From Thereva unica (taxonomy: Eukaryota > Arthropoda > Insecta > Diptera > Therevidae): a stretch of 64,000 nucleotides of DNA. Below are positions 33,298 through 44,257 of the stretch, one piece after another. The stretch lies in NCBI GenBank assembly GCA_949987705.1, contig CATLJY010000153.1, forward strand, positions 62,001 to 126,000. The letters run 5' to 3'. Both the position numbers and the translations under genes were made by a program. Each line of letters opens with the position of its first letter. Position 1 is the stretch's first letter. A model generated the notes under the pieces. The model was not told where the DNA came from and searched no databases. It saw only the letters and a list, made by a program, of their open reading frames with translations.

Positions 33298-33402
33298 TGT
33301 AGAGAGTCAGTCGGGTTCTGACTCCCAAAGAGATCGGTGAATAAACTACATATGTATAACAACTGAAAGAGTGTTTTAAATAAATTAGAACTAGACTCAA
33401 CA
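33298..33402 (+). repeat. 5' LTR, 105 bp
   Basis: TGTAGAGAGTCAGTCGGG to TAGAACTAGACTCAACA, identical along its full length to the 3' LTR. It should hold the promoter and transcription start. No clear TATA box is visible; an AATAAAC at 33340 and AAATAAATTAG near 33380 may serve as polyadenylation context. Confidence 0.93.
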
Positions 33403-33420
33403 TGGCGCAGTCGGTATAAG
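33403..33420 (+). promoter_or_regulatory. Primer-binding site
   Basis: TGGCGCAGTCGGTA directly abuts the 5' LTR and resembles the complement of the 3' end of tRNA-Ser, the primer reported for several insect Ty3 elements. It would prime minus-strand synthesis. Confidence 0.8.
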
Positions 33421-33425
33421 GGAAA

Positions 33426-36400
33426 ATGGGAAAAGTGGAAAATAAAAATGTTAAAATAGAAAAATTACGGAAAGTATACGGTGTTCAAAAAATTAAAATA
33501 AAACTCAAAGTTGGAACATTGAAATTAAGGAAACGTGAAATTAGCAGATATATTGAGAAGAAGAAATTATCAAAGAACGATAATAGTGAATTAGAAAATA
33601 TGGAAAGGATTTTGAAACAAGTTAAAGATCTTAGTCTGGATGGTAATAAAGACCAGAATTGGCGCCGTTTTAAAGAAGATTTTGAAGATTTCTTAATTGG
33701 CTCAAAAGCTGATAAGGAACCAGACTCAATTAAAATTTCGCTATTAAGAAACCAAATTGGTGAAGAAGGTAAAGAATTACTTCGTACATTTGATCTTTCA
33801 ATAGAAGACAGCAAAAAATATGATAAAGTAATAGAAGCATTAGAAAGCTTTTGTATTCCAAAGAAGAATCTAGTGTATGAGCGTTATCTCTTTTACTCAC
33901 GATATCAAAAGGAATCAGAACCGTTTGATGAGTTTTTAACAGATATAAAACGGATTGCCAATTCATGTGACTTTGCTGAAAAAGATAACATGATAAGAGA
34001 CCGTATAGTATTGGGAGTATTTGATAAAAATTTGCAAGAAAGATTATTAAATGAAACAGAAATTACAATGGATGAAGCGATAAAAAAATGCAGGGTATCA
34101 GAATGTAATAAAGAACAAGTAAAACAAGTACAAAATCAAAATCATAATGTATACGCAGTCAAAACTCAAAGAAAAAGTTACTGCTATGATGATAACAATA
34201 GAATTTATACTGAGAACAAAATAAAATTCAGACCAAAACGGAATGAGTCATCACATTACAACAAGATCACCGAAAACAATATGGAATGTGCACGATGTGG
34301 TTATCAGCATGATGATAATAGATGTCCAGCATATGGAAAAATTTGTAAAAAATGCAGAAAATATAATCATTTTGCTAGAATGTGTCAAAAAGTATCGGTT
34401 GAACAGGTTAGGATAATAAAAGTAGAAGATAGTGATGAGGATGCAGAGGTAGGTTTTAATAAATGTATTTTCACTTTACGCAAAAAATTAAATCACAAAT
34501 GTAATGTATTATCTAGCTATTGTAGGAAATCAAACGAATGGAAAGAAAAAATAGAAATTAATAATAAAAAAGAAGTGGAATTCAAAATCGATACAGGGTC
34601 TCAAGTCAATATACTTACAAAGGAAAATTGGAAGCAAATAGGTACGGAAAATAGAAAATTAGAAAAAACTAGCGTGATTTTGGAATCGTACTCCGGACAT
34701 AAAATTTTTCCATTGGGAAAAGTCAAATTAAATTGTAAGTACAACAATAATTGTTCAGATGAATATTTTTTTATTGTGCATAATAAATTTACACCTATTT
34801 TGGGACTGAAAACAGCTAGAGAATTAGGTTTTGTAAAGAAAATCAATTCATTAAATGAAGGAATAATGAATAAAGAAGAGTTTATTAAAAAATATGTTGA
34901 AATATTTTCGGGTATAGGTAAATTTAGCAAACCTTATAAAATACATTTAAAAGAAGGCTCGGTTCCAAGAGTACAGCCACCACGTCGAGTTCCATTAAAA
35001 ATTCGGGAAAGCCTGAAAGCTAAACTACAAGAACTTGAAAAGCTAGACATAATAGAGAAAAATAATGAACCTACGGACTGGGTTCACAACTTAGTTGTAT
35101 TAGAAAAACAAAACAAATCATTGCGAATTTGTCTAGATCCTCAACCTTTAAATCCCTTCATTAAGAAAGATGTATATATGATTCCCACATTAGAGGATTT
35201 ATGGGGAAAACTTAATGAAAGTAAATTCTTCACCGTCCTGGACTTAAAAGATGGATTCTGGCAGATAGAGCTGGATTCTGAATCTCAAAAATTAACGACT
35301 TTTTCAACTCCATATGGATGTTACAACTTCAAGCGTTTACCTTTCGGTTTAAATATTTCCGCTGAAGTTTTCCAAAAATATAATTTTGAAACTTTTGGTG
35401 ACCTTGACGGTGTATTCATATACATTGATGACATATTAGTTACAGGTAAAACATTAGAAGAGCATGACGATAATTTAAAGAAAGTAATGGAGAGGGCTAA
35501 GAATGAAAACATTAAATTTAATGCAAACAAATTGCAATACAGAGTCAAGGAAGTAAAATATTTAGGCCATATTTTTTCAGAGAATGGTATTAAGCCAGAT
35601 ATGGATAGGGTAAAAGCTATAGAAGCAATTCAAGAACCACAAAATAAAAAAGAATTGCAAAAATTTTTAGGTTGTGCAAACTACGTCAGATCATTTATCC
35701 CAAATTTTGCGATGTTATCAGCTCCTTTACGTGAGTTGCTCAAAAAAGATGTCAATTTCTGTTCGCTACCAACTCATAAAAATGCTATGAGAGACATAAA
35801 AAATAGCATTAAAAATTCATGTATTTTATCACCATTTGATAGGAACAAAGATGTATTAATACAAACTGATGCATCCAAAGATGGTTTAGGAGCTTATCTC
35901 ATGCAAGAAAATAAAATAATAGCATTTGCTTCGCGAGCTCTAACGGAAACAGAAAAAAGGTATGCTCAAATAGAAAAGGAATTTTTGGCAATTATTTATG
36001 CTTGCCGAAAATTTCATCACTATATTTATGGTAAAAAGATTGTCATTCATTCTGATCATAAGCCTCTTGAATGTTTAATAAAGAATGATATTTCAAAGAT
36101 AGGTTCAGCGCGACTTCAAAGGATGAGAGTCAAATTACTACCGTATGAATTAGAAATAAAGTATATTCCAGGTAAAAATTTAATCTTAGCTGACTTTTTG
36201 TCTAGAAATTATGTTAATGAAATAGAAAATGAAAAAGGTTTAGATGAAATGGTTCATGCAGTTAATATTTCTGATAAATACCTAACTAAAATTAAAATTG
36301 CAGCTAGTACGGATGAAGAAATGTTACAAGTCAAAAATTTTTGTTTAAAAGGATGGCCGGGTCATAAATCTAAGGTCACAGATATCGCTATTCCATATTA

Positions 36401-37229
36401 TAAATTGCGTAATGAAATTTATGTAGATAATGGGGTGTTATATTACCAAAACAGAATTTTAATTCCAAAACAAATGAGAAGAGAAATATTAGAAAGGCTT
36501 CATGAATCTCATTTTGGTTTAAATAAAACTAAGAAAAGAGCAAGTAAAATCATTTTTTGGCCAGGGATTAACTCGGATATTGAAAGAATAGTTACGAAGT
36601 GTGCAAAATGTGCTAAGTATAAACCGAGTAATAGGAAAGAACCATTAATAATGCATGAAATTCCAAAGGTCACATTTTATAAAGTTGGGTGTGATATTAT
36701 GGAATATGGGGGAAAAAATTATTTAATAACAATCGATTACTATACAAAATGGATTGAAGTAGTAAAGTTAAGGAATAAAACTGCGAATGAAATAATTAAA
36801 GCATGGATGGAAATTTTTGCTCGTTTCGGTATACCAGCTATAGTTATTGCAGACAATGTTCCGTTCGGAGCATACAAATGTACGCAATTCGCTGAAAGAT
36901 GGGAATTTGAGATTAAGACAAGTAGCCCACGTTATCCGCGCTCAAATGGTTTGGCTGAAAGGGCAGTTCAAATAGTAAAGAAAATATTGAAAAAATCTGA
37001 AAATGAAGAACCATTTTTTATAGCTTTAATGGAATATAGAAACACTTGTGTTAAGGATTTAGAATACTCCCCTGCGCAGATGCTTTTGAATAGAAATACG
37101 AGAACAAGATTGCCCATTTCACAGTCATTACTTAGACCCAAAATATGGTGTGACATGCACAATAAAATTGTTACAAAATCTATTAAAACAAAACAAAATT
37201 ATGATAAAAGTACATTATCACAAAAATAA
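33426..37229 (+). CDS. gag-pol: Gag-Pol polyprotein of the mag-like element, ends at an in-frame stop
   Basis: A single 1267-residue frame begins at ATG 33426, a few bases after the primer site. Gag is helix-rich and ends with two CCHC knuckles (residues 288-320; the first has CX2CX3HX4C spacing, the second is canonical). The aspartic protease motif DTGS is at 389-392. RT follows with LDLKDGFWQIEL and YIDD at 666-669. RNase H has QTDAS near 815 and HSDHKPLE. Integrase has an HHCC finger at about 1026-1062 and a DD(34)E core with Asp 1143 and Glu 1178. The products would assemble particles, copy the RNA and integrate the cDNA. The TAA at 37227-37229 truncates the integrase C-terminus; the same frame stays open beyond it to a TAG at 37545-37547. 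All catalytic motifs precede the stop. Confidence 0.93.
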   Translation: MGKVENKNVKIEKLRKVYGVQKIKIKLKVGTLKLRKREISRYIEKKKLSKNDNSELENMERILKQVKDLSLDGNKDQNWRRFKEDFEDFLIGSKADKEPDSIKISLLRNQIGEEGKELLRTFDLSIEDSKKYDKVIEALESFCIPKKNLVYERYLFYSRYQKESEPFDEFLTDIKRIANSCDFAEKDNMIRDRIVLGVFDKNLQERLLNETEITMDEAIKKCRVSECNKEQVKQVQNQNHNVYAVKTQRKSYCYDDNNRIYTENKIKFRPKRNESSHYNKITENNMECARCGYQHDDNRCPAYGKICKKCRKYNHFARMCQKVSVEQVRIIKVEDSDEDAEVGFNKCIFTLRKKLNHKCNVLSSYCRKSNEWKEKIEINNKKEVEFKIDTGSQVNILTKENWKQIGTENRKLEKTSVILESYSGHKIFPLGKVKLNCKYNNNCSDEYFFIVHNKFTPILGLKTARELGFVKKINSLNEGIMNKEEFIKKYVEIFSGIGKFSKPYKIHLKEGSVPRVQPPRRVPLKIRESLKAKLQELEKLDIIEKNNEPTDWVHNLVVLEKQNKSLRICLDPQPLNPFIKKDVYMIPTLEDLWGKLNESKFFTVLDLKDGFWQIELDSESQKLTTFSTPYGCYNFKRLPFGLNISAEVFQKYNFETFGDLDGVFIYIDDILVTGKTLEEHDDNLKKVMERAKNENIKFNANKLQYRVKEVKYLGHIFSENGIKPDMDRVKAIEAIQEPQNKKELQKFLGCANYVRSFIPNFAMLSAPLRELLKKDVNFCSLPTHKNAMRDIKNSIKNSCILSPFDRNKDVLIQTDASKDGLGAYLMQENKIIAFASRALTETEKRYAQIEKEFLAIIYACRKFHHYIYGKKIVIHSDHKPLECLIKNDISKIGSARLQRMRVKLLPYELEIKYIPGKNLILADFLSRNYVNEIENEKGLDEMVHAVNISDKYLTKIKIAASTDEEMLQVKNFCLKGWPGHKSKVTDIAIPYYKLRNEIYVDNGVLYYQNRILIPKQMRREILERLHESHFGLNKTKKRASKIIFWPGINSDIERIVTKCAKCAKYKPSNRKEPLIMHEIPKVTFYKVGCDIMEYGGKNYLITIDYYTKWIEVVKLRNKTANEIIKAWMEIFARFGIPAIVIADNVPFGAYKCTQFAERWEFEIKTSSPRYPRSNGLAERAVQIVKKILKKSENEEPFFIALMEYRNTCVKDLEYSPAQMLLNRNTRTRLPISQSLLRPKIWCDMHNKIVTKSIKTKQNYDKSTLSQK

Positions 37230-37547
37230 TTTAAAAGTGGGGAAAAAGTTTATGTCTGGGATTTCAATAAGAAATGTTGGATTCCGGGTGAAGTAATAAG
37301 AAAATATCATCTTCCTCGATCTTATATATTAAAAACTGAAAATAACAATAATATAATTCGAAGAAATAGTTTTCATTTAAGAAAGACGGGAGACTGTTCG
37401 ATGTTGGATTCCAAAAATTTACCAGAACACAAAAAATACATTCAGCAAACAAGAGAAAAATTAGAAGATAATATAGAGAATAAACAATATAAAACTCGTT
37501 ATGGTCGGCGAATAAAGCATCCTCAAAGATTAATATTCAATAAATAG
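37230..37547 (+). pseudogene. Continuation of the integrase C-terminal region after the stop
   Basis: In the same frame as Gag-Pol, 105 codons are open, starting FKSGEKVYVWDF and including CWIPGEVI, which fits the SH3-like C-terminal module that typically follows the catalytic core in Ty3 integrases. One nonsense codon (37227-37229) therefore separates it from the main frame. It could be a point mutation in this copy or a sequencing error. Programmed readthrough is unsupported. Confidence 0.75.
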
Positions 37548-37820
37548 AATTTTGCTTATAAAATTAATGTAACCTCAATGAAATTTTAAAACATATTATA
37601 CATATCATTTTCTTTATATTGAAATAAAATTATGTATATTTATAAGTAAAAAATGTATGGATAGAAAACTAGGAATAATTCTATAACTGAAATATTTTAG
37701 TAATGTGGAAAGCTTACATGAATTAGGATTATAAATATTATTACATTTTCATTGAATTTTAAAGGAGGAGATAAAGTAATGTAAAATTTTATGTAAAATT
37801 AATTTTAATTAAGGGGGAGG
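37548..37820 (+). promoter_or_regulatory. 3' untranslated region with polypurine tract
   Basis: AT-rich, ending in AAGGGGGAGG at 37811-37820 immediately before the 3' LTR. This purine run is the expected primer for plus-strand synthesis. No other frame is present. Confidence 0.8.
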
Positions 37821-37925
37821 TGTAGAGAGTCAGTCGGGTTCTGACTCCCAAAGAGATCGGTGAATAAACTACATATGTATAACAACTGAAAGAGTGTTTT
37901 AAATAAATTAGAACTAGACTCAACA
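37821..37925 (+). repeat. 3' LTR, 105 bp
   Basis: Identical to the 5' LTR and followed by the CCAAT duplication at 37926-37930. Confidence 0.93.
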
Positions 37926-37930
37926 CCAAT

Positions 37931-39377
37931 ATGGTAAAATTAATTCTTCATCAAATATAATCACGTTATCTGGTTAAATTGAATATTCTTCGTGCTGACT
38001 ATACGACCTCCAATCGGACCTCGGTTGATTCAGTTTACAAAGGTGGGCGAGAGGATAAAAAAACCTATAGAATACCACTTAACTTAGTGGCCCCAAAGGC
38101 TTCCCGTAATCTCCCGGTCCTTGTTCCTTTTCCGGTCGTTATCCTTGGTCTCCTAAACGGCAACTAGGCTGTCCCACCCCTTTTTGGTTCGGTAATAAGC
38201 CAGTCGTGCCTAAAGAAGTATTCACTTCAAAAATATCCACTGCAGTACAGCAAGCTCTTAGGCCTCTATCTCAACCTTACTCCCTTGTCATCATTCTAGT
38301 TTCTTCGACTCAGCGTCACCGGTTATTGTACTCTTTTGTACAATCGCTGAACAAATTCCTCCTGCTCCAATCAAAATATCCGAACTAATTCCTTATAAAA
38401 GAGTAGCGTAACGTTTATTGCTATCTCTTTTAGCCCGCTCCGGACACTTGTCAATCAATGATATCTTTCCATTGCTGCTAACTAACGAAATACTTTGACT
38501 AAAATTGCATCATTGCATTGCCAATATCATAACTAACAATTTTAAAGGTGTCAACTAATTTAATCATCATAAAAAGCTTGAAAGAGACTTTTAGTTAGTA
38601 GCGCTATGTTTATATGCCCTCCTTATATGACCTTTTACTGCCAAGCTACTGGGGCTGAAAAGACTAAAAACCGAAGGACTCTTTCAATTAGATATGTACA
38701 AATATTAAATATTTCTATATTATAAAATTCTTTTAAATAAAAATCAAAAGATCTTCAAATAAAAAGTACGCCAACACGCAGCAAAATATAACCTGCTTGA
38801 GGCGATATACACCTGCTTAACTAACTACAAGTATTTTCTAAATAATTTGGTCACATTCACCCACGTATGTTTTTCAAGTAATCGCATGGTAAATTGAAAA
38901 AACTACAAGAAAATCCTTTTCTCAGAAAAAAATACTTTTTAAACATGCCTGAAAATAAAAGTTGCTAAATTGAGGCCACCCACACGCCCACACATTTTAT
39001 TATGGAGTATGTAGAATTCCTTAAGAAGTCTTCCTGATTTGTTTCCTTCGCGTGACATTTTAAGGTATAGTAGGTAGGTAAGGAATTTTATTTTAACACG
39101 GCAGTTCTTGCTTACACACTTTTAGTATCGGCTTTAGGGGTGGGCGAACCCGGGTGATCACCCGAGGGCGCCATGTCCCAGGGGACCCGCCCTGATCCAG
39201 AAATGTGTTCATTCAATTAGTTATTAAATGATAACACCTCCGCAATACAAGACACCACGCCGAATATACATAGGAAGTAAACAAAGCTTGTGTTTAAAAA
39301 AATGTAAAAGACAGCTAGCAAGGGCGCTTTATTGCTCTAGTGTCACTAACCTATGTCAATTCTAGTAGTATCACGAG
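37931..39377. other. No recognised gene; possible hAT-type end near 39137
   Basis: Mostly unique-looking sequence with only short open frames. At 39137-39200 the GC-rich phrase TAGGGGTGGGCGAACCCGGG, followed by the perfect palindrome CGGGTGATCACCCG, looks like the end of a hAT-type transposon. No partner end was found. Confidence 0.35.
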
Positions 39378-39505
39378 CGGGTTGGCCACACCTTGCGACG
39401 CGAAAACGAAAATCTAGCCAAACAGGCCCTTGACTGGAATCCGCAAGGATCCCGTCAAGTCGGAAGACCTAGACGTGGAGGAGAACCCTACTAGCAGAAG
39501 CCGCA
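39378..39505 (+). mobile_element. RTE-type LINE fragment
   Basis: GGGTTGGCCACACCTTGCGA and the next 110 or so bases are nearly identical to the coding strand of the RTE element at 23.5 kb (WVGHTLRRENENLAKQ through GRPR). It lacks the RTE 3' end, so it is an internal scrap. Confidence 0.8.
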
Positions 39506-41040
39506 AGGAGTTCGTAATGAGGCAAGAACCGCTGCCCTCTTTTGATTCCTAGCAGGGTTCCGAGTAATCAGGTGTGGGGACTATTTTTCGAAGAAATTCC
39601 TGCCTGGAAAGAGGGAGAGATGTTACCAAAAGACCAAGGGCGAGGATCTGACTCCCAAAAATGGAGAGGAGCCAGACAAATTGTTCGAGTAGCTTCGGTG
39701 CCACGTCCCTATGAACAACTGGTACTCAATGCCGGGGATCCCCAACGAAATAGTAAAACACTGCTACTGCTAATCAACCACGAGTGCCTAGAGTGGCTCG
39801 AAAGAGTTGACTATAAACTTTATTTTGGACTAAGGCAATCATGGATAAAAGTTTTCAGAACAGCTTCTTTTAACCAATAGGCTGACTCCAATAAAGAGCT
39901 CTGTAAACGCTTAGATGAACTAACAGTCATCGGGGTTGAGAGGGAGTTAGCATCTATAAGCTCAGATGCGGCGGCTGACAATGCAGTATATGCATGGCAG
40001 CAGGCGGTCTGTATCACCCTCCGGCTGCGTGAAGCGAGTTGCTGGGATGAGAAGACCTATGGCCAGGGTTTAAATTGCTGCAGCAATTTTAATACTGTTG
40101 CTGTTGACTTTGCTTTGCTGCCAGGAAGACCACAGAAATTTACTTTGCTTTGCTTTGCAGCAATCATATATTCAATCATTTTGCTGAAGGCTGAGAAAGC
40201 TTTTTGTTTCATATTGCTGCGTATGCTGCTGCTTATAAATGCTGGAGCATGCTGTTTCGGCTGCGAATGCTTCACATACGCAGACAAAAAAAGTTTCCAC
40301 CCCTCTAAACAAAAGTACCATTTTACTATATAAAGTTGGACCATGAAAGAAAAGCTGAAGGAAGAAAAGTATTTCACAGGCTTTGCAGAGGAAAGCTTTG
40401 AAAAACTGTAAGCAAACAGAATGCTTTTCACAGCAAAGTATTATGAAGCCGAAGCATTTGCAGCCGGGTCAGTATGCTGCTGAAAGTAAACAGCTTTCAC
40501 AGTCAACAGCAAAGTAAGCCCGCGCGATTTTTGCACTTACCACGGACACACTCAAGAAGTTGGAATTCATGCCGCCGTTAAGGTACCGCTCCTGCCCGAT
40601 AGAATCAAGTTCGACACCATAGGCATAGACAAATGTTTAAGGAATACCCCCATTGGACAGAATATGCAAAGAACGAGTCCACTACAAATGTTTTATATGC
40701 TTCTCACCCAACAAAAAAAAGATAATCCTTTACACAAAAAACTTTATACCCCTCTCACATAAAGCACATTCAATAATACATTAGGTGCAGATTCTTTTTT
40801 GGTTCAAATTTGCAATCGTATGCCCGTGTGAATAGCTTAGATCCCGGCCATTTAAACCTTTGGCCGTCGTGAGCCCGTATGTGCTCCTAAGCGGCCAGTG
40901 TATGCTCGTTGTTAGGCCATCTTTTATTTTTACTCGGGTTATTGTATAATTTGTGCATTATAATATAGGTCTAAAAAGTTAAGGACGCATAAAAATATCT
41001 CGCACGGGCCGCCAAAAAATACCTAATGCCGGCCCTGCAC
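39506..41040. other. No recognised gene; TTTGCTG-rich block and a possible hAT-type end
   Basis: A 112-codon frame (39542-39880) followed by in-phase coding-like sequence to about 40070 has no recognised domain. From 40070 to 40530 TTTGCT/GCAGCA phrases are dense on both strands. The right side (AAAGCTGTTTACTTTC-like complement) partly mirrors the left, so a TIR element is possible. At 40998-41038 the complement reads CAGGGCCGGCATTAGG, resembling a hAT-type end. None of these is secure. Confidence 0.35.
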
Positions 41041-41175
41041 ACTTTGTAACGAAACAAGCCGCTGTAAATAATAAACCCAACGGCACCACCGCTGTTAACA
41101 AAAAAAAAAGACACAACCGCTGAATAAGTTGCTGACATTACCGAAACAGAACAGCGCAGCGCAGCAAGGCACCAA

Positions 41176-41184
41176 TATAAAAGG
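41176..41184 (+). promoter_or_regulatory. TATA box of the solo LTR
   Basis: TATAAAAGG, with GTGATCAGACAGTGG about 35 bp downstream as a plausible initiator. It would start transcription inside the LTR. Confidence 0.6.
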
Positions 41185-41309
41185 CCGGTGCCTGGCTGCG
41201 AAAGGGAGTCGTGATCAGACAGTGGAAGAGGTGATTCCTCTGCCTGATAACTGGACAGAGCCATAGGAGAATTATGGTCGTATGGTTCATGTACAGACGA
41301 CCGATACCT

Positions 41310-41560
41310 TTTCAAACCACGGAGAGTTGATCCAGTGGTACCGAAAGACCAATACATTTACAAGCCACGGAGAGTTGATCCAGTGGCGCCGACCGACCGA
41401 TACAATTACCGGCCACGGAGAGCTGATCCAGTGGCGCCGACCGACCGATACATTTACCGGCCACGGAGAGTTGATCCAGTGGCGCCGACCGACCGATACA
41501 TTTACCGGCCACGGAGAGTTGATCCAGTGGCGCCGACCGACTTACACCTCTTTCATTTCC
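41310..41560 (+). repeat. 48-bp minisatellite in the solo LTR, five units
   Basis: CCACGGAGAG begins at 41317, 41365, 41413, 41461 and 41509, exactly 48 bp apart. Units share TTGATCCAGTGGCGCCGACC and GACCGATACATTTACCGG. The last three are almost identical while the first two are more diverged, indicating expansion by unequal exchange or slippage toward the right. The 48-bp period keeps all frames open, which explains the apparent coding frames here. Confidence 0.9.
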
Positions 41561-41706
41561 ATCTCTTTCCCTCCCTTGATAGCTTTGTAATATAGTTGTA
41601 TATAATATTATAATCAATAAAAATAAGGACATAAACGTAACGGGAGTTTTGTTATTTAAACCTTGGACACCTGAGAGCTGACTCGCCGCTCCTGACGTTA
41701 CAACTT

Positions 41707-44008
41707 TCCTTTATTTGAGAGTGAATAGAAAAGAAAGATATCCTAAAACAACTATCCTTGATTTCAAAAACAAAATATTCATAAAAATCAAATAAAATGA
41801 CCAATCAGCCAAAGACGTATCCTCCTCTGTAAACACAAAAGATTATTCTCGAAAAACAAACAAAAATTGCCTCGGGGCCAGCGAGAGAGAATGTTTGCTT
41901 ATTCAAATTAATAATCAATTTTCTCGTCAATCAATTTCAGCATTTTTTTTTCTCTGTACACCCCAGAGCCCTTATCGTCATAAAGCAGGAGTGAAATAAA
42001 TGCAAGGACGAAGTAATGCCAGACTTCCTTTTTAGCTCGCTTACCACTTTATTTCGCACAACAATAAGTCATCGGAAGAAATGTGACAAAAAATCGGCTG
42101 TTCGCCAACTACCAGTTCCCCATATTCCCCTGGAGGCCATAAAATTTTTATGCGAATTTTGTTATCCTTATCGCAAAAACAGCAAACTCGATAAAAACAG
42201 GAGAAGCTGCTAGAAGCTTTTCGTTCTTTCTGATTTGTTTTCCGACACACGACATACCGGGAGTGAAGCTGGCAGCCATCAGAGCTCCGTTTGCACTTCG
42301 CATGCTGTGAAGGATCAAAATTTACAGCCAGGACGAAAACTGAAAATTTGTGTAATCTTTCTTGTATTTGAGCAACCAATTTGAATATTGAGCAGTCGAT
42401 ATCATACGGGAATAACTCCGATGACATTGCTCTGATATATGGACTTATGCTAATGGAATAGAGATTTATATCCTGCCGGGTTTAACCCTTACGCTTACGG
42501 CAAGGTACTCGTCCCTCACATCATAACGTTCAGGGATGAAAAATGATGAAAAGGCATTCAACTGTAAGTAATATTAACAACAAGCTTGGATTTCTTTTAG
42601 ATTAATGATTCGATTTGTTTCCAGGAGGAAGATTTAAATGCCATCGGGTCAAGTGTGTGTATGACATGGGAGATGCCGAATCTTTTACAAAAATTGGTTT
42701 CGACTTTTATTGTAGATTGTTTTCTGATAGGCAATCCTACACATTATCATTTGGATGATTCTCAGCATTTGTTTCAGTCTAACAATGTAAACATGAAATT
42801 CCCTGAAAAGATGTCTGAGAAATGAACCCGATACAAAAAATTTTGTTTTGATTTTTGTAATATTCGAGGTGGCTGATGGCTCAAAAATTGGGAACAGCGG
42901 TGGTTGTGCTATCTTCTCCGAGATATTGGGGAAACTGCAGAACAGATGAGATTGGCTTGACAATGAATCGAATGCCCTTAGTCACCTATAAATTGGTGAA
43001 ACATATCAGCTTAGGTCGAGCCGGGCTGAGATGGACCACAACAACAGAGTGCTGCACTCTTCACACAATATGGCCGACTTTGAACGCGAAGCGTTCGAAA
43101 TCTCTTGTTCAGTTGAACAAAAAAAGTGATAAGCCATGTAGTGTAGGTGCTGACTGGTGACTGTCCCTTTGGCCCTCACGCCGAAAGAATGGGACTCCCC
43201 CACAACGGTGTATCTAAGTAAGCTCCCTAGTGGAGAAGCAGCCATTTCAAACTAACCTAACCTCACATTGGGTGTAACCGGCTTGTTTTTATGCAAAGAG
43301 GACATCTTAAACTTTAGTGGTTTTTTTTTGAACGAGGTGATTGATCTTGATGCATTGATGCTGCGCATTCAAAATTCAGTCTGACAAATTTATTAAAAAA
43401 AAATTGCCAGCCAGCCAAGTTGTAATAGACAGAAGAGATCTTAAACTTTATTTAAAACAAAAATCAAGGAGGTGTTATGAAGTGCACTTTTATAAAAAAA
43501 AAATAATTTATAACATAAGGTCTGTCAGAAGCCAATTAACAAAAATTGTCAGACAGACAAATTTTTTTAAAAAAGGGTTCATTATTTACTACAAATTGTA
43601 CCTATAAATTTCAAACAGGTGTTTTGGAAAAAAAATCATTATTTTTTAACAAAATTCAAAAATTAATAAAAAATAGCGATTAACAAATTTTCACTAGTCT
43701 GGCGGACGTTACATGTTTTTTACAAGCCAATCTCTCTTTATTGTTTTGGTGTTCGATGGGGCTCCTTTTTTGTCTTGGCAGCTTAGACTAAAACCTTTTT
43801 TAAAGGAGGGTTGCCGGGAGCTTGTCTTGAGCTGCCCAAGGTCGTGTGAGAACAAACACCTTCTTACAAAATAACATTTCTGTATTCATCCAAAACAATA
43901 TTTATACAGTAACCTCTTAAATCTAAGTAAATACTTATAACTTCTGGATACATGTGTACATGTTTCTTATAGGTATATCTAAGTAACAAACTACGGGTTA
44001 TCTCTACC
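41707..44008. other. No recognised gene
   Basis: Open frames up to 128 codons lie on either strand (for example 42041-42427) without domains. A T/A-rich stretch runs from 43310 to 43700. It is probably host DNA with old unrecognised repeats. Confidence 0.4.
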
Positions 44009-44257
44009 CAGTAGGACCTGTAACCTTACAGAAGTACTGAAATAACAACTTACTAGTAAGGAGTAGGCCTTACCATACCCCTTATAGAAGTGCGTATTTT
44101 TACACACAATGTCATAGGAGGTAAGGCCTTACTTTTTTGCTTTTCCTAGAGTAGTTACATAAATACTTACCTTACAGAACTGCTCATCTGTAAGGGGTAT
44201 GGTAAGGCCTACCCCTTACTAGTACTTCTGTAAGCTTATAAGTCCTACTGGGGTATT
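44009..44257. mobile_element. Foldback/MITE-like inverted repeat
   Basis: The left arm (44009-44085, CCAGTAGGACCTGTAA ... CTTACCATACCCCTTA) pairs with the right arm (44192-44257). The left arm carries an extra 16 or so bases. The loop is about 106 nt. GTAAGGCCTTAC, a perfect 12-bp palindrome, lies in the loop (about 44131) and again outside at about 44432, with near matches in both arms. No target duplication was recognised. Confidence 0.65.

Larger units (their letters stand above)
33298..37925 (+). mobile_element. Complete Ty3/mag-like LTR retrotransposon
   Basis: Two identical 105-bp LTRs (33298-33402 and 37821-37925) start TG and end CA and are flanked by CCAAT at 33293-33297 and 37926-37930. 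A primer-binding site directly follows the left LTR and a purine tract directly precedes the right one. One long Gag-Pol frame lies between them and there is no envelope frame. Very short LTRs, a fused Gag-Pol and a serine-tRNA-type primer site recall the mag lineage first described in silkworm. LTR identity implies recent insertion. Confidence 0.93.
41045..41702 (+). mobile_element. Solo LTR, 658 bp
   Basis: Starts TGTAACG and ends CGTTACA, a perfect 7-bp inverted terminus in TG...CA form, flanked by ACTT at 41041-41044 and 41703-41706. A promoter-like TATAAAAGG lies at 41176 and a polyadenylation signal AATAAAA at 41616. No internal retroviral-type genes remain, so it probably arose by LTR-LTR recombination. 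The 4-bp duplication fits the Ty3/gypsy group. The transcribed part contains a 48-bp minisatellite. Orientation follows the TATA and AATAAA order. Confidence 0.78.

Noticed and set aside
37227..37229. Programmed readthrough or recoding at the Gag-Pol stop
   Set aside because: The stop falls late in integrase, not at a Gag/Pol boundary, and no stimulatory structure or typical context was seen; a point mutation or sequence error is simpler.
41310..41560. CRISPR-like array or repeat-protein gene
   Set aside because: The 48-bp units are contiguous with no unique spacers, lie inside a solo LTR of a eukaryotic genome, and are open in several frames only because the period is a multiple of three.
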